DNA of 64,000 bases, from NCBI RefSeq assembly GCF_007565055.1, contig NC_044554.1:54097676-54161675 (forward strand). The letters run 5' to 3'. The notes beneath the pieces are model-generated. The model did not search any database. It had not been told where the DNA came from and saw only the letters and a program-made list of their open reading frames with translations. The stretch is from Rhinopithecus roxellana. Taxonomy: Eukaryota; Chordata; Mammalia; Primates; Cercopithecidae. The translations under genes were made by a program, and so were the position numbers. Each line of letters starts with the position of its first letter. The stretch's first letter is position 1. Positions 1 through 10,679 of the stretch are shown piece after piece.

Positions 1-561
1 TTTCACTAGCATCAGAGTTGATTTTATATTAGTCAGATTTTGGATCATCACAGAGATCTCCAAACTCCTTGGCTTAAACGGCTCCACCAGTAAAAAAATT
101 AGAGAGAGATTTTTTAGAGTAGAGTTATTTTCTGGGAGGGTTACCACAAATGCTTATTCTCATTGACTTCTTTCTTTCATGGTAGCTTTCGTTTTGGAGT
201 GTTCATTTTCTGAACTTGACCCTCACATCGTAGGGGTGCAGTTTGTCCAACTCTTTCCAACAGCCCATTAGACACCACTAGCTGGATATTTCACAGGCAT
301 CTTTGATTCAACATATCCAAAGTGGAACTCTCCATCTACTTCCCTCACATGAATCTGTTCCTCTCCCAGGATCTGTATGTAAGTGAATAGCATCACCATC
401 TACCCATTGGCTCAAGCAGAAATCCGGAAGTCATCTTTGACTCCTTCCTCTCCCTCCTGATAAACATCTAAGCAGTTTCTAAATCTAGTTTTACCTCTTA
501 AATATCTCTGTTCCCCTTCTAAATTGTTTGCTGTGTTTTCTTCAGAGCAAGAAGGTTATTA
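1..561. other. Unassigned upstream sequence
   Basis: No open reading frame of note and no repeat that I can name. By synteny recalled from human 7q34 this could be distal 3' UTR or downstream flank of ZC3HAV1, which is expected to the left on the same strand, but no coding exon or clear polyadenylation site supports that here. Confidence 0.4.
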
Positions 562-856
562 TTTTTTTTTTTTGAGACGGAGTCTCGCTCTGTCGCCCAG
601 GCTGGAGTGCAGTGTCCGGACCTCAGCTCACTGCAAGCTCCGCCTCCTGGGTTTACGCCATTCTCCTGCCTCAGCCTCCCGAGTAGCTGGGACTACAGGT
701 GCCCGCCACCTCGCCCGGCTAGTTTTTTGTATTTTTTTTAGTAGAGACGGGGTTTCACCGTGTTAGCCAGGATGGTCTCAATCTCCTGACCTCGTGATCC
801 GCCCGTCTCGGCCTCCCAAAGTGCTGGGATTACAGGCTTGAGCCACCGCGCCCGGC
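562..856 (-). repeat. AluY, full length, young
   Basis: Poly-T tail, both Alu monomers and the terminal CCGCGCCCGGC are present. A target-site duplication AAGAAGGTTAT flanks it (about 549-559 and 857-867). The GGCTTGAGCCACC end is typical of Old World monkey AluY. Confidence 0.93.
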
Positions 857-1050
857 AAGAAGGTTATATTTTTAAAAATTTACTTAGTAATGCACATTCA
901 AAACATAAATCAAGTCTTCAGGATAAAGTTCAAAACCGCTGTCGTGGCCCCATGTGATCTCTCCCTCCCCTACCCCTCTATCATTTAGTTTCTTCTGCAC
1001 AAGCCACTCTGGTTTTCTTTCAGTTTTGTGGTTCCCATTTTTAGCTAGTT

Positions 1051-2399
1051 CAGTGGTTCTCAATGGCATTTCTGCCTTTTTTTTTTTCTAAATGACAAAT
1101 ACAAATACATCTTCTTTATTATCCTCCAAATCCAATTCAGAGGTAATATGCTCCACCTACACACAATTTTAGAAATAAATTAAAAATTAAATAAAACTAT
1201 TATTAACATAAAGAGGAAATAAAAGGTACCTAACTTGGGTACAACTGTAATTGAAGACCTAATGAAGTAGTCAGATGCTTACAACTATTTATAATACATC
1301 AATTTGAACTTAGAAGGTAGGAGATCAGACCATATGCAGGAAAATGTAAAAGCAGGGATATGGGTGGACATTAGAATAAAAACTAGGGATACAGTAACTT
1401 CTTTGCATATGATAATACTTATTTGTATATAAGAGAAAGAACGAAATAACCTTTATTGAAATAAAGATACTATGCAAGAAAATGTACAGATTGTCGAAGT
1501 GGAGAAAGTGAGGATATATTCTTGCAGACGAGCTATAGGTCATACACGAATGTCTGGTGAGACATTCAAAATTCGTATAGGGTGCAGAATAATTTCTTAT
1601 TGTGAGGAACTGTCCAATGTATTGCAAGACGTTCTGCATACTCGGCTCTCACATACTAAATGCTAGTAGTGCACCCACCCCCACGCCCAGTCATGGTGAC
1701 AACCACAAACCCGATCAGATCTATTCACCCTTTTCAGAGCAGATATTTTGTAACATTCTCTTTGCTGTCCTGAAATGACTCATAGATAATACAATCTACT
1801 TACACACATGAATTTCTTAAAAAATCAATTTAATGCCCTAACTCTCTTATTAAGGAGAAATAGAAAAGAAGAAATTTATAATGAAAAGAAGATGAATTCA
1901 TTATGTAAATGCTCAGGCATGACTCCGCTGTTTGAAACAGACAGATGTTTACTCTTCCTTGTAATGAGTAGGTTTGGATTTAAGAGCCGATTAGAGGCTA
2001 CTTCCTGTAAATAAGTACAGGAAAATGAAACTAGAGGGATGGGGGACACTAGAATGAAAACCAGTGTTAGGGTAAAGTCAAAACAGACCCTATACATAAT
2101 CTGTATATGGGAAAAGAAAGAGCGAAGTTACCTTACTTAAGGATAATAGGACAAGACAAATTACAGATTGTCTCAGAGAAAACAAATGAGTTACTCTCTC
2201 AGACAAGCTGTAGGTCCTACATAAATGTCCAGCAGGACATTAGACAGTCGTACAGGGTAAAGAATAATTCTTCGTTGTGTGGCACTAACCCACACACTGC
2301 AGGACATCGTTCTCCCTGGCTGCATCCACTCAGTGCCGGGAGTAGTCCCCAGTTATTATGAAACCACCAACAACCCACTGACCATAGTGAGAACCACTG
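1051..2399. mobile_element. hAT-Charlie-type DNA transposon relic
   Basis: Perfect 12-bp terminal inverted repeats CAGTGGTTCTCA (1051-1062) and TGAGAACCACTG (2388-2399) bound it. These ends are those of the MER5/Charlie hAT group, and internal text near 1610-1700 resembles the MER5 body. No transposase remains. The interior contains two diverged direct copies of one segment (about 1325-1660 and 2015-2360). No clear 8-bp target duplication is left, so the ends may derive from two adjacent copies rather than one. Confidence 0.6.
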
Positions 2400-2588
2400 A
2401 TTTTTTTCCACTGACCTAGCGAATATCTAGCATCCTTAGATTGGCTCAACTGTTACTTCCCTAAGGAGTCCTTCTATAGAATAGGTCAGATACTTGCCTC
2501 CCGAACCCCTTATTTTTAAAATACTTGACGCCTTGCTTTGATAATTTGTATTATGTATCCAAACTGAAATTATCTGCTTTCCGCATTA

Positions 2589-2705
2589 GAATGTAAGCCC
2601 CCTGAGGGGTGAGTCAGTCTGTCTTGTTCGCTGCGCCACGCCTGATGCCCAGCCTAGCAGCATGCTTTGTACACTGATATATTGGGTAAATTTTGTTGAA
2701 TAAAT
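2589..2705 (+). repeat. L2 3'-end fragment
   Basis: The stretch follows the L2 3' end: 'GAATGTAAGCCCCCTGAGGG', then a 'TTTGTACACTGATATATTGG' equivalent of the last part, then 'TTGTTGAATAAA'. The AATAAA at 2699-2704 belongs to this repeat. Confidence 0.7.
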
Positions 2706-3158
2706 TAAGCTCAACTATTTATATTTCAGTAGTTGAGTTTTATTGCTTCTTGTTCTTCAAGCTTAATTTGAACTGTCTAATAAAAAGAATTAAATAATTT
2801 GATTCTATTGCCTTTATTTGATCTATTTCTAGGTATCTCCAAAAACATCATCAACTGCAGACACCAGTTATTCAATGGGAGAGAGATGATGAGTTTTGCC
2901 CCTTCCAGCTTTATCATTCCAGGGCTCAATGACCAAGTCACCTGGGCAAGGCACGGTGGTGGTGATGGCCCCCACATCTTTTGTCTGGGGATCAGAGAGG
3001 GAAGGGCTGAAAGCTGCTAACATACCTTTCTTCCTTTGGTCTCAGGGGTGTGAACAGGGCCAGGCTGAGGCACAAAAGTTAAAAATATAAATGGTGATAA
3101 GCAGAATTACCCTATCAGCCATTCCTCCTTCAAAAGCCCTTCCCTACTCATTACCTTC
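2706..3158. other. Unassigned, no gene seen
   Basis: Unique-looking sequence between L2 and Alu copies. Short overlapping reading frames on both strands have no recognisable product. Confidence 0.4.
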
Positions 3159-3465
3159 TTTTTTTTTTTTTTTTTTTTTTTTTGAGATGGAGTCTCACTC
3201 TGTCACCCAGGCTGGAGTGCAGTGGCGCAATCTCGGCTCACTGCAACCTCCGCCTCCTGAGTTCAAACAATTCTCCTACCTCAGCCTCCTGAGTAGCTGG
3301 GATTACAGGTGCCTGCCACCACACCTGGCTGATTTTTGTATTTTTAGTGTAGATGGGGTTTCACCACATTGGCCAGGCTGGTCTTGAATTCCTGACCTCA
3401 GGTGATACACCTACTTCAGCCTCCCAAAGTGCTGGGATTACAGGTGTGAGCCACCTCGCCTGGCC
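3159..3465 (-). repeat. AluS, full length
   Basis: Poly-T tail of about 25 bases, then complete Alu ending CCTCGCCTGGCC. Confidence 0.92.
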
Positions 3466-3473
3466 TCGTTATC

Positions 3474-3777
3474 TTTTTTTTTTTTTTTTTTTTTGAGGCA
3501 GAGTCTCACTCTGTCGCCAGGGCTGGAGTGCAGTGGCCGGATCTCAGCTCACTGCAAGCTCCGCCTCCCGGGTTTACGCCATTCTCCTGCCTCAGCCTCC
3601 CAAGTAGCTGGGACTACAGGCGCCCGCCACTTCGCCCGGCTAGTTTTTTTTTGTATTTTTAGTAGAGACGGGGTTTCACCGTGTTAGCCAGGATGGTCTC
3701 GATCTGCTGACCTCGTGATCTGCCCGTCTCGGCCTCCCAAAGTGCTGGGATTACAGGCTTGAGCCACCGCGCCCGGC
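3474..3777 (-). repeat. AluY, full length, young
   Basis: Inserted directly beside the previous Alu, with a GTTATCTTTTTT duplication on both sides (3468-3479 and 3779-3790). Old World monkey type end. Confidence 0.92.
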
Positions 3778-4133
3778 TGTTATCTTTTTTAATCACAAAG
3801 CTTTCAGTGGAGAGGGAGCAGGGAGAGAGTGAGGGAAATGGAGAGGGAGAGCAATTTCTATGGCAGCAGAGATTTGATAAAGTGAAGGTAAAACTGCCAT
3901 TTGACTTGGACCTCAATATAAATAAAGCAAGGTGTAGCAAAGTCATTGCTGTCAAAGCACCTGGATTCAAATACGCAAAAATGCTATCAAACCAAGCATG
4001 AGCAGATCTTGGAGTTTTTTGATTATTTTTTTCTATGAGTTTATTTACTTTGTCATAGTGCACCCAAGAAAACCTGCCATTATCTAGTTTCTGGTGGACT
4101 CCTCAGTTCAGCATTTGGTAGAAATGAAGCTAT

Positions 4134-4430
4134 GGCCGGGTGTAGTGGCTCACGCCTATAATTCCAGCACTTCGGGAGGCTGAGGCGGGTGGATCACGAG
4201 GTCAAGAGATCAAGACCATCCTGGCCAACATGGTGAAACCCTGTCTCTACTAAAAATACAAAAATTAGCTGGGTGTGGTGGCACACACCTGTAGTCCCAG
4301 GTACTTGGGAGGCTGAGGCAGGAGAATCACTTGAACCCGGTAGGTGGAGGTTGCAGTGAGTCAAGACTGCCACTGCATTCCAGCCTGGGTGACAGAGCAA
4401 GACTCTGTCTCAAAAAAAGGAAAAGAAAAA
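4134..4430 (+). repeat. AluS, full length
   Basis: Starts GGCCGGGTGTAGTGG and ends in an A-rich tail. Target duplication AGAAATGAAGCTA on both sides (about 4120 and 4431). Confidence 0.92.
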
Positions 4431-4805
4431 AGAAATGAAGCTAAATAGCAACCACTTTCCACTCATACCCTCATACCTTAGCTACTGTAAAGAGAACTGC
4501 CATGAAAGGCAATACTTAGTTGAGTGCTAAGTGTGTGTGTCCAGGACCATGGGGGCCATGTTCTGGGACATGTCTTGGGAAGAGTTCAGGGGATAACAGA
4601 CAGGTTTCATTTACAAGGTTAAGACCAGAGTGGATGAATTTATAACAGTGATATCAGTGTATGTCCCCAGAGTGACTTGCTGCAAAGCTCATGCTACACA
4701 TGCATGCCTGAGTGACCATAAGCTTGAGAATGAGCTTCAGAATCAGAGTGGGAGGAGACATCAGAACGTTCCAGGAAGTGCTTAAGTCTTAAAAGCTCCA
4801 GTTCT
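4431..4805. other. Unassigned, no gene seen
   Basis: Apparently unique sequence between two Alu insertions with no supported feature. Confidence 0.4.
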
Positions 4806-5081
4806 GGCCGGGCGCGGTGGCTCAAGCCTGTAATCCCAGCACTTTGGGAGGCCGAGACGGGCAGATCACGAGGTCAGCAGATCGGAGACCATCCTGGCTA
4901 ACACGGTGAAACCCCGTCTCTACTAAAAAATACAAAAAACTAGCCGGGTGAGGTGGCGGGCGCCAGGCTGAGGCAGGAGAATGGCGTAAACCTGGGACGC
5001 GGAGCTTGCAGTGAGCTGAGATCCGGCCACTGCACTCCAGCCTGAGCGACAGAGCGAGACTCCGTCTCAAAAAAAAAAAAA
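4806..5081 (+). repeat. AluY with a small internal deletion
   Basis: Begins GGCCGGGCGCGGTGGCTCAAGCC. About 25 bases are missing in the right monomer near 4965, where 'GGGCGCC' joins 'AGGCTGAGGC'. Target duplication AAAAGCTCCAGTTCT on both sides. Confidence 0.92.
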
Positions 5082-5691
5082 GCTCCAGTTCTAAAATACC
5101 ACCCCCGATCTCAACCTCCTGTTTTCTCTTTTCCATTCCCTTGTGAACCTGCCTGGCGTTTAATGTCACCCTCTTCTTCCTGAAAAATCCACACGCTTCA
5201 ACAGTCTGCTCTGGGATCTTTCCTTTTTACCCCTCTATGCACTTCCCCATGAATGGTCTTATTTATTCCCAGATTCAAATGTCACACACTCTGACTCCAG
5301 GTTCTAAACCTCTGCTGAGGAGTCAGATAACCTGTGCATGGTGTCACGGCTACTGAGTAACAGAACCAAGATTCTAAACCCAGAAGTTCAGCTGCAGTGT
5401 CTGCAGGTTAAGTGTGTATCTGTAGGAAGAGTCTTGACCTCTTCTCTCTCACCTTCCCACCCTTCCCCCATTAACTCGTGCATTTACTCTTGGAGTCTTC
5501 TCCACACTCTGCCTCATAGTCTTCCTCTCCACTCAAAATCCCCCCTTTTCCTTCAGTATTCACTGTGGTCAACTCATGCAACACCCCAGCCTTAGATGTC
5601 ATTAACACTTGTCTTCACTGTCCTCACTATTCGGGGAATCAACATCGATCACCCCACTGTCATCAGTCAGAATTACTCTAGAACTGCTTTC
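5082..5691. other. Unassigned, no gene seen
   Basis: C+T-rich on the plus strand in its right half. An 85-codon open frame (5338-5595) has low-complexity Ser/Leu/Pro composition and no family resemblance. Confidence 0.4.
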
Positions 5692-5964
5692 TTTTTTTTG
5701 AGACAGAGCCTTGCTCTGTCTCCCAGGCTGGAGATGGTGTGATCTCAGCTCACTGTAACCTCTGCCTCTGGGGTTCGAGCGATTCTCCTGCCTCAGCTTC
5801 CCAAGTAGCTGAGATTATAGGGGCCACCATGCCCGGCTAATTTTTAGTAGAGAGGGGGTTTCGACATGTTCTCCAGGCTGGTCTTGAATTCCTGACCTCA
5901 GTTGATCCTCCTGCCTTGGCCTCCCAAAGCGCTGGGATTACAGGCATGAACCACCACATCTGGT
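5692..5964 (-). repeat. AluJ/S
   Basis: Full Alu with an internal loss near 5845. Duplication CTAGAACTG flanks it (5678 and 5965). Confidence 0.88.
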
Positions 5965-6169
5965 CTAGAACTGTTCTTTCTGAAATCCCAAACCTCTATA
6001 TTCTACCTCTGACCCCAGCCTGCTTTTTAGCTCTCTTGCCTTCCTACATTTCATACATTGTGTTTCTCTGCTCACATACAGCACCTTGCTGTCTTCACTC
6101 CTCCCTTATCTAGTCTCCAGCCCATTGTTCAGCCTCTGGCCACTATTTCTTTTCTTCTCTCTCTCTCTC

Positions 6170-6594
6170 TTTTTTTTTTTTTTTGAGACAGGGCCTCACT
6201 CTGTCTCCCAGGCTGGAGTGCAGTGGTGCGATCTCAGCTCACTGCAGCCTCCGCTTCCCAGGTTCAAGTGATTCTCCCACCTCAGCCTCCCGAGTAGCTG
6301 AGATTACAGGTACTCACTGCCATGCCTGGCTAATTTTTAGCAGAGATGAGGTTTCAACATGTTGACCAAGCTGGTCTCGAACTCCTGACCTCAGGTGATC
6401 CTCCTGCCTTGGCCTTCCAAAGTGCTAGGACTACAGGCATGTGCCACCACACCTGGCTAATTTTTGTAATTTTGGGTAGAGACAGGGTTTCACCACGTTG
6501 CTAAGGCTGGTTTTGAATCCCCGACCTCAGGTGATCCACCTGCTTTGGCCTCCCAAAGTGGTGGGATTACAGGCATGAGTCACTGCACCCAGCC
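6170..6594 (-). repeat. Alu trimer or Alu-Alu fusion
   Basis: A complete antisense Alu (6170 to about 6455) runs without its terminal GGCC end into the middle of a second Alu right monomer ('CACCTGGCTAATTTTTGTAA', 6453-6472), ending CAGCCC at 6595. Three monomer-like blocks lie in a row. Confidence 0.8.
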
Positions 6595-7119
6595 CCTGAT
6601 CACTCTTTGAATTCATACTTTCAATCATCCAGAACCTTGGACCTTAAGTCTCATCCACTGGCAAAACCTAACAATCATCAATCAAATTCTGTTCTTCAAT
6701 CAAATTCAAAATCAATTTGAATCAATCAAATTCTGTTCTTACACCTTGAGAGCTTTTAGGAGAATTGCAGCACTGTTTGGATCCATGCCACTACCAATTT
6801 GTGGCCTTGACAAGGCCCTCCCCATACCCACCGGTCCTACCTGTCAGCCTTCTCCCCATTCCACAAGTCAGCTTTGTCAAGCCTTTATGGTCTCCTCAAG
6901 TGACTCTCCACCACCCATTCTTGGTCTTGCCTTAAACTTAAAAAGACAAAACAAAACAAAGCCTACAGACTTGTCTTCAGATGCTCTAATCCTTGTCTCC
7001 TTTCCTGCTGTGTGAACAGAAGAAGCATCTCCCCTCCTGGAGGAGGTTAGTTCCTCTGACGTCTCCCATTCTCTCTCACTGCCTATGGACATCCCCCACT
7101 GATTACCATTCCCCTTTCC
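6595..7119. other. Unassigned, with a short tandem duplication
   Basis: CAATCAAATTCTGTTCTT occurs twice, at 6679-6696 and 6723-6740, a 44-bp period. Otherwise unique-looking, no gene seen. Confidence 0.5.
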
Positions 7120-7442
7120 TTTATAGTCTTTCTTTTTCTTCTTCCTTTTCTTTCCTTTCCCTTCCTTCCTACCTTTTTCTGTTGCCCAGGCTGGAGTGCA
7201 GTAGCACGATCTTGGCTCACTGCAGCCTCTGACCTCCTAGACTCAAGCAATCCTCCCACCTCAGCCTCCTGAGGTGGGACTACAGGCACATGCCACCATG
7301 CCTAGCTAATTTTTGCATTTTTAGTAGAGATGGGGTTCTACTATGTTGCCTAGGCGGATCTCAAACTCCTGGGCTCAAGTGATTCTCCTGCCTCAGCCTC
7401 CCAAAGTGCTGGGACTGCAGGCATGAGTCACCACGCCTGGCC
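7120..7442 (-). repeat. AluJ with pyrimidine-rich tail
   Basis: A C/T-rich simple stretch (7120-7173) replaces the poly-T tail. The Alu body follows from 7174 and ends CGCCTGGCC. Confidence 0.85.
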
Positions 7443-7481
7443 TCCTTTATTTTCAACTTTCCCTTCTTACTGGCTCTTTCT

Positions 7482-7783
7482 TTTCTTTTTGTTTTGTTTT
7501 TGAGATGGAATTTCTCTCTGTCCCGCAGGCTGGAGTACAGTGGCGCAATCTCGGCTCATTGCAAGCTCCACCTCCTGGGTGTACGCCATTCTCCTACCTC
7601 AGCCTCCCGAGTAGCTGGGACTACAGGCGCCGGCCACCACACCTGGTTAATTTTTTGCATTTTTAGTAGAGACGCGTGTTTCACCGTGTTAGCCAGGATG
7701 GTCTCGATCTCCTGACCTCGTGATCCGCTCGCCTTGGCCTCCCAAAGTGCTGGGATTACAGGCGTGAGCCACCGCGCCCGGCC
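7482..7783 (-). repeat. AluY/S, full length
   Basis: Complete copy ending CCGCGCCCGGCC. Duplication CTGGCTCTTTCT on both sides (about 7470 and 7787). Confidence 0.9.
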
Positions 7784-9359
7784 TTGCTGGCTCTTTCTAC
7801 TCAGCATGTAACTATGCTTGTCTCTCCTATAATAAAATACCTTTCTCAGTCTCGTGTCTTCCTCTTATTATCATTACCTTACTTACTTTTAGAAGTAGTC
7901 TAAAGTCCCGAATTTTTCCTTTCTTCTTTTTTTAACCTACAGAAATCTACCTTTCCTCGTTACTCCTCTGAAATAAACTTGCCTAGGTTTTCACTGCCTA
8001 CAAGCTTTCCCTTGTAGGAAAGTTCCTCCCCATAGTATCTTACCATGCTGATCACTTCCTCCTTGAAACTCTCTCCTCCGCGTGTCCATGAATGACTCTC
8101 ATTTTTCTCTAACCTCTCCTTATCAGTTTATATGTTAGGCTATGTTCCCTCAGGAGCAATCAGATAAGGATTGAATGCACGCAGTTTACTTGGGAGGAGA
8201 TCCTAAGAAACACTGGCAGGGGAATGGCGAGGTGGGGCAGGGAAAGGAAGGAGGACTGTATGGGGAGTGCTAATGAGCAGGGGTGGCTGTGGGCAACCAG
8301 GGTTCAGTTCCACTGAGGAAACACTGGGACACCATGGAATGTACATCTCCAAGTGGTTCCACATGAGGAGTAATGAGTTGGGCTGTTTGATCCATTGTTG
8401 GGGAGGAAAAACTTTTCCTGAACCCTCTTAGGTTCAGTTCTGAGGGGCTGCAAATTTAACTGACAAGAGAAATAATATCTATGCATATGGCAGTGCACAA
8501 AAGAAATGATGATTATTTATTTACCTAACTTAATAGGGGAGAGAGGGGGCAAAAAGACTCCTGAGGGAAGAACGAAGGGGTTTCTAGGGAACAAACAGGA
8601 GATAAGGAAGTTTGTGATCATGTTTGTTTATGCAGGTGCACATGGTCTTCTATTTTATGTCCATATACCCCTGGAGAGGGGATGAATGGCAGCCTCATTC
8701 CCAAAAGGTTCTGCTTTTACTGAAATAAAGGAAGCTTCGAGAAGGCTTCTTTTTGCCTCTATTGAATCTTAAATGTCTTTAGTTTAAAATAATCCTCATG
8801 CCAACTTTGGGGTTGAGAGTGCATCGTCAAACCAACAATTCCCCAGCATCCCTGGATGAGGGCTCTTCCTGGAGGTGTTGGCTCCTTGGTAATTGTAGCC
8901 TGCCTTTCCTGCTGGCTGCTTGCTCCTTCTGTTGGAAAAAGCTTAGGGAGTGAGTTCAGGAACAAACGCTGAGTGCCAAGGGGACGTAGGCTACTGCCTA
9001 TTTTTCTCTCCCCCCACTTGCTTATTGTTCTTTCCCCCCACCTCCGCTTTTTCACACTCTTCATTTTTGTCAGGTGATCTTATCAACTCTCAGTTACCTA
9101 ACACTCTGATGTAACACAAATCCACATCCCTTCCCTTCTCATGTCCCTCAAGGTCTAGACCTGTATACTGAATACACCTGCCTGTTGAGCATCTTATCTT
9201 GGGATGTCCATTGCAAACTCAACATAAATAATATTGGGGTTGTAGTTCCTCAAATCCTGTTTATTTTCTGTCATTCCCCACCTTGTCTTGCTTTTCTAGA
9301 AATCCAGTCTTCTCATTGCTGCCAGGATTTTTTCTAAAACACCTATCCTACAATATGGC
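7784..9359. other. Longest non-Alu stretch upstream of the gene
   Basis: No Alu for about 1.6 kb. No exon, RNA gene or nameable repeat is supported. A 101-codon minus-strand open frame (8759-9064) has no recognisable features. Confidence 0.4.
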
Positions 9360-9590
9360 CAGGTACTATTTTAGGTGGTAGGGATACACCAATGAACAAA
9401 ACAAGGTTCCTGCTTTCATGAGCCTGAATTCTATAGTCAAATATATAAAACAATAGAGAAGAAAAATATCAGTGGTAAGTTCCACGCAGACTGGGGAACT
9501 ACTTTTGATTTGAGAGGTCAGGAAAGGTTTTGCTGAAGAGAAGACATTAAAGCTCAGAGCTGAATGACACACCTTGAGTGGCATTCAGGA
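9360..9590 (+). repeat. L2 fragment
   Basis: Order of words matches L2: 'GGTACTATTTTAGGTGGTAG', 'GGGATACACCAATGAACAAA', then a gain-of-weight style block ending 'CTCAGAGCTGAATGA'. Confidence 0.7.
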
Positions 9591-9984
9591 GACATCCACA
9601 CTTCCCGGATGAAAATCCTTTAGTGACTTCCCAAAGTTCTCGGGATATAAGTCCATATTTCACAGCATGGCAGAGAAGGTCTTCTGGCATCTGGCCAATT
9701 GTCTTCCTCTCCAGCTTCTTTACATCACACGACATTAATGCATTTAATCCTCACAAGCACCTTGTAAAATAGCAGCTAAGCTGGCTGAGTTCTCTGATGG
9801 TCTGATTCATCTTTGTACTGTCACTGCGTTAGTAGTTGGCTCAACAAATGTTCATTAAACAAGCAAGGTGTTGGACAAAAAGCATGGATGCTTAAGGCAG
9901 GTCTAGACTGGCGCTCAACAAAAATAAGGTAATTCACATTTGCAATTTAAAATTTTCCTCGTAGCTACATTAGGAAAGTAGAAG
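9591..9984. other. Unassigned, with a weak L2-like patch
   Basis: A short L2-like patch 'CAACAAATGTTCATTAAAC' is at about 9842-9860. Nothing else is supported. Confidence 0.35.
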
Positions 9985-10545
9985 CAACACATGAAGTTGT
10001 CATAATATTTTATTTATCCAAATATATCCAAAATATTATCAGTTTAACATGTGATTCATATAAAGTTAACGAGATATTTTACATTCTTTTTTTCATTCTC
10101 AGTCCTCAAAATCTAATGTGTGTATTTCACACTTACATCGCATCTCAATTCGGACTAGCCACTTTCCAATAAAGCTCAGCAGTCACGCGGGGTGGCTCAC
10201 GCCTGTAATTCCTCCGCTCTGGGAGGCGGAGGCAGGTGGAGCGCTTCAGGAGTTCGAGACCAGCCTGGGCAACATGGGGAGACCCCCCGTTTCCACAAAA
10301 CAAAACAAAAACCAAAAAAATTAGTGGTGTGAACCTTTGGTCCCAGCTACTCAGGAGGCTGAGGTGAGAGGATCGCTTGAGCCCAGGAGTTCCAGGTTGC
10401 AACAAACTATGATAGTGCCACTGCACTCCAGCATGGGCGATAAAGTGAGACCTTGTCTCCAAAAATAAAAATAAAAATAAAAATACAACAACAACAACAA
10501 ATCCCACAAGTGCTCAGCAGCCACATGTGGCTAGTGGCCACCTCC
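9985..10545. mobile_element. hAT-Charlie non-autonomous element split by an Alu
   Basis: The left part (about 9985-10186) and the right part (10509-10545, 'CAGCAGCCACATGTGGCTAG') belong to a family whose ends read 'GTCCAATA..' and '..CCACATGTGGCTAGTGG'. An Alu sits in the middle with a GCTCAGCAG(T/C)CAC duplication. It lies some 400 bp upstream of the ZC3HAV1L start codon. Confidence 0.65.
10187..10508 (+). repeat. AluJ with long (AAAAT)n and (CAA)n tail
   Basis: Old diverged Alu, first bases lost. The tail has turned into (AAAAT)n at about 10462-10484 and (CAA)n at 10486-10501. Confidence 0.88.
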
Positions 10546-10679
10546 CCAGAAGCAGCCCGGCCACCCACCACCTACCACTTTTTACCTATTTCGCCTTCTC
10601 CGCAGGCCTCCCTAGCACTACCAGTTGTCTTACTTCTTGGCGAGTCCTTTGTGACTCCCACTATACAAGTCCCTCAAGG

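Noticed and set aside
2699..2704. AATAAA as the ZC3HAV1 poly(A) signal
   Set aside because: It is part of an L2 3' end, which normally carries this hexamer, and there is no evidence of a transcript end.
3091..3387. Alu-derived open frames here and at many other Alus (for example 13269, 40149, 50794, 60518)
   Set aside because: The repeated 'ETESRSVAQAGVQW' and 'RRSLALSPRLECSG' type translations are read from antisense Alu sequence.
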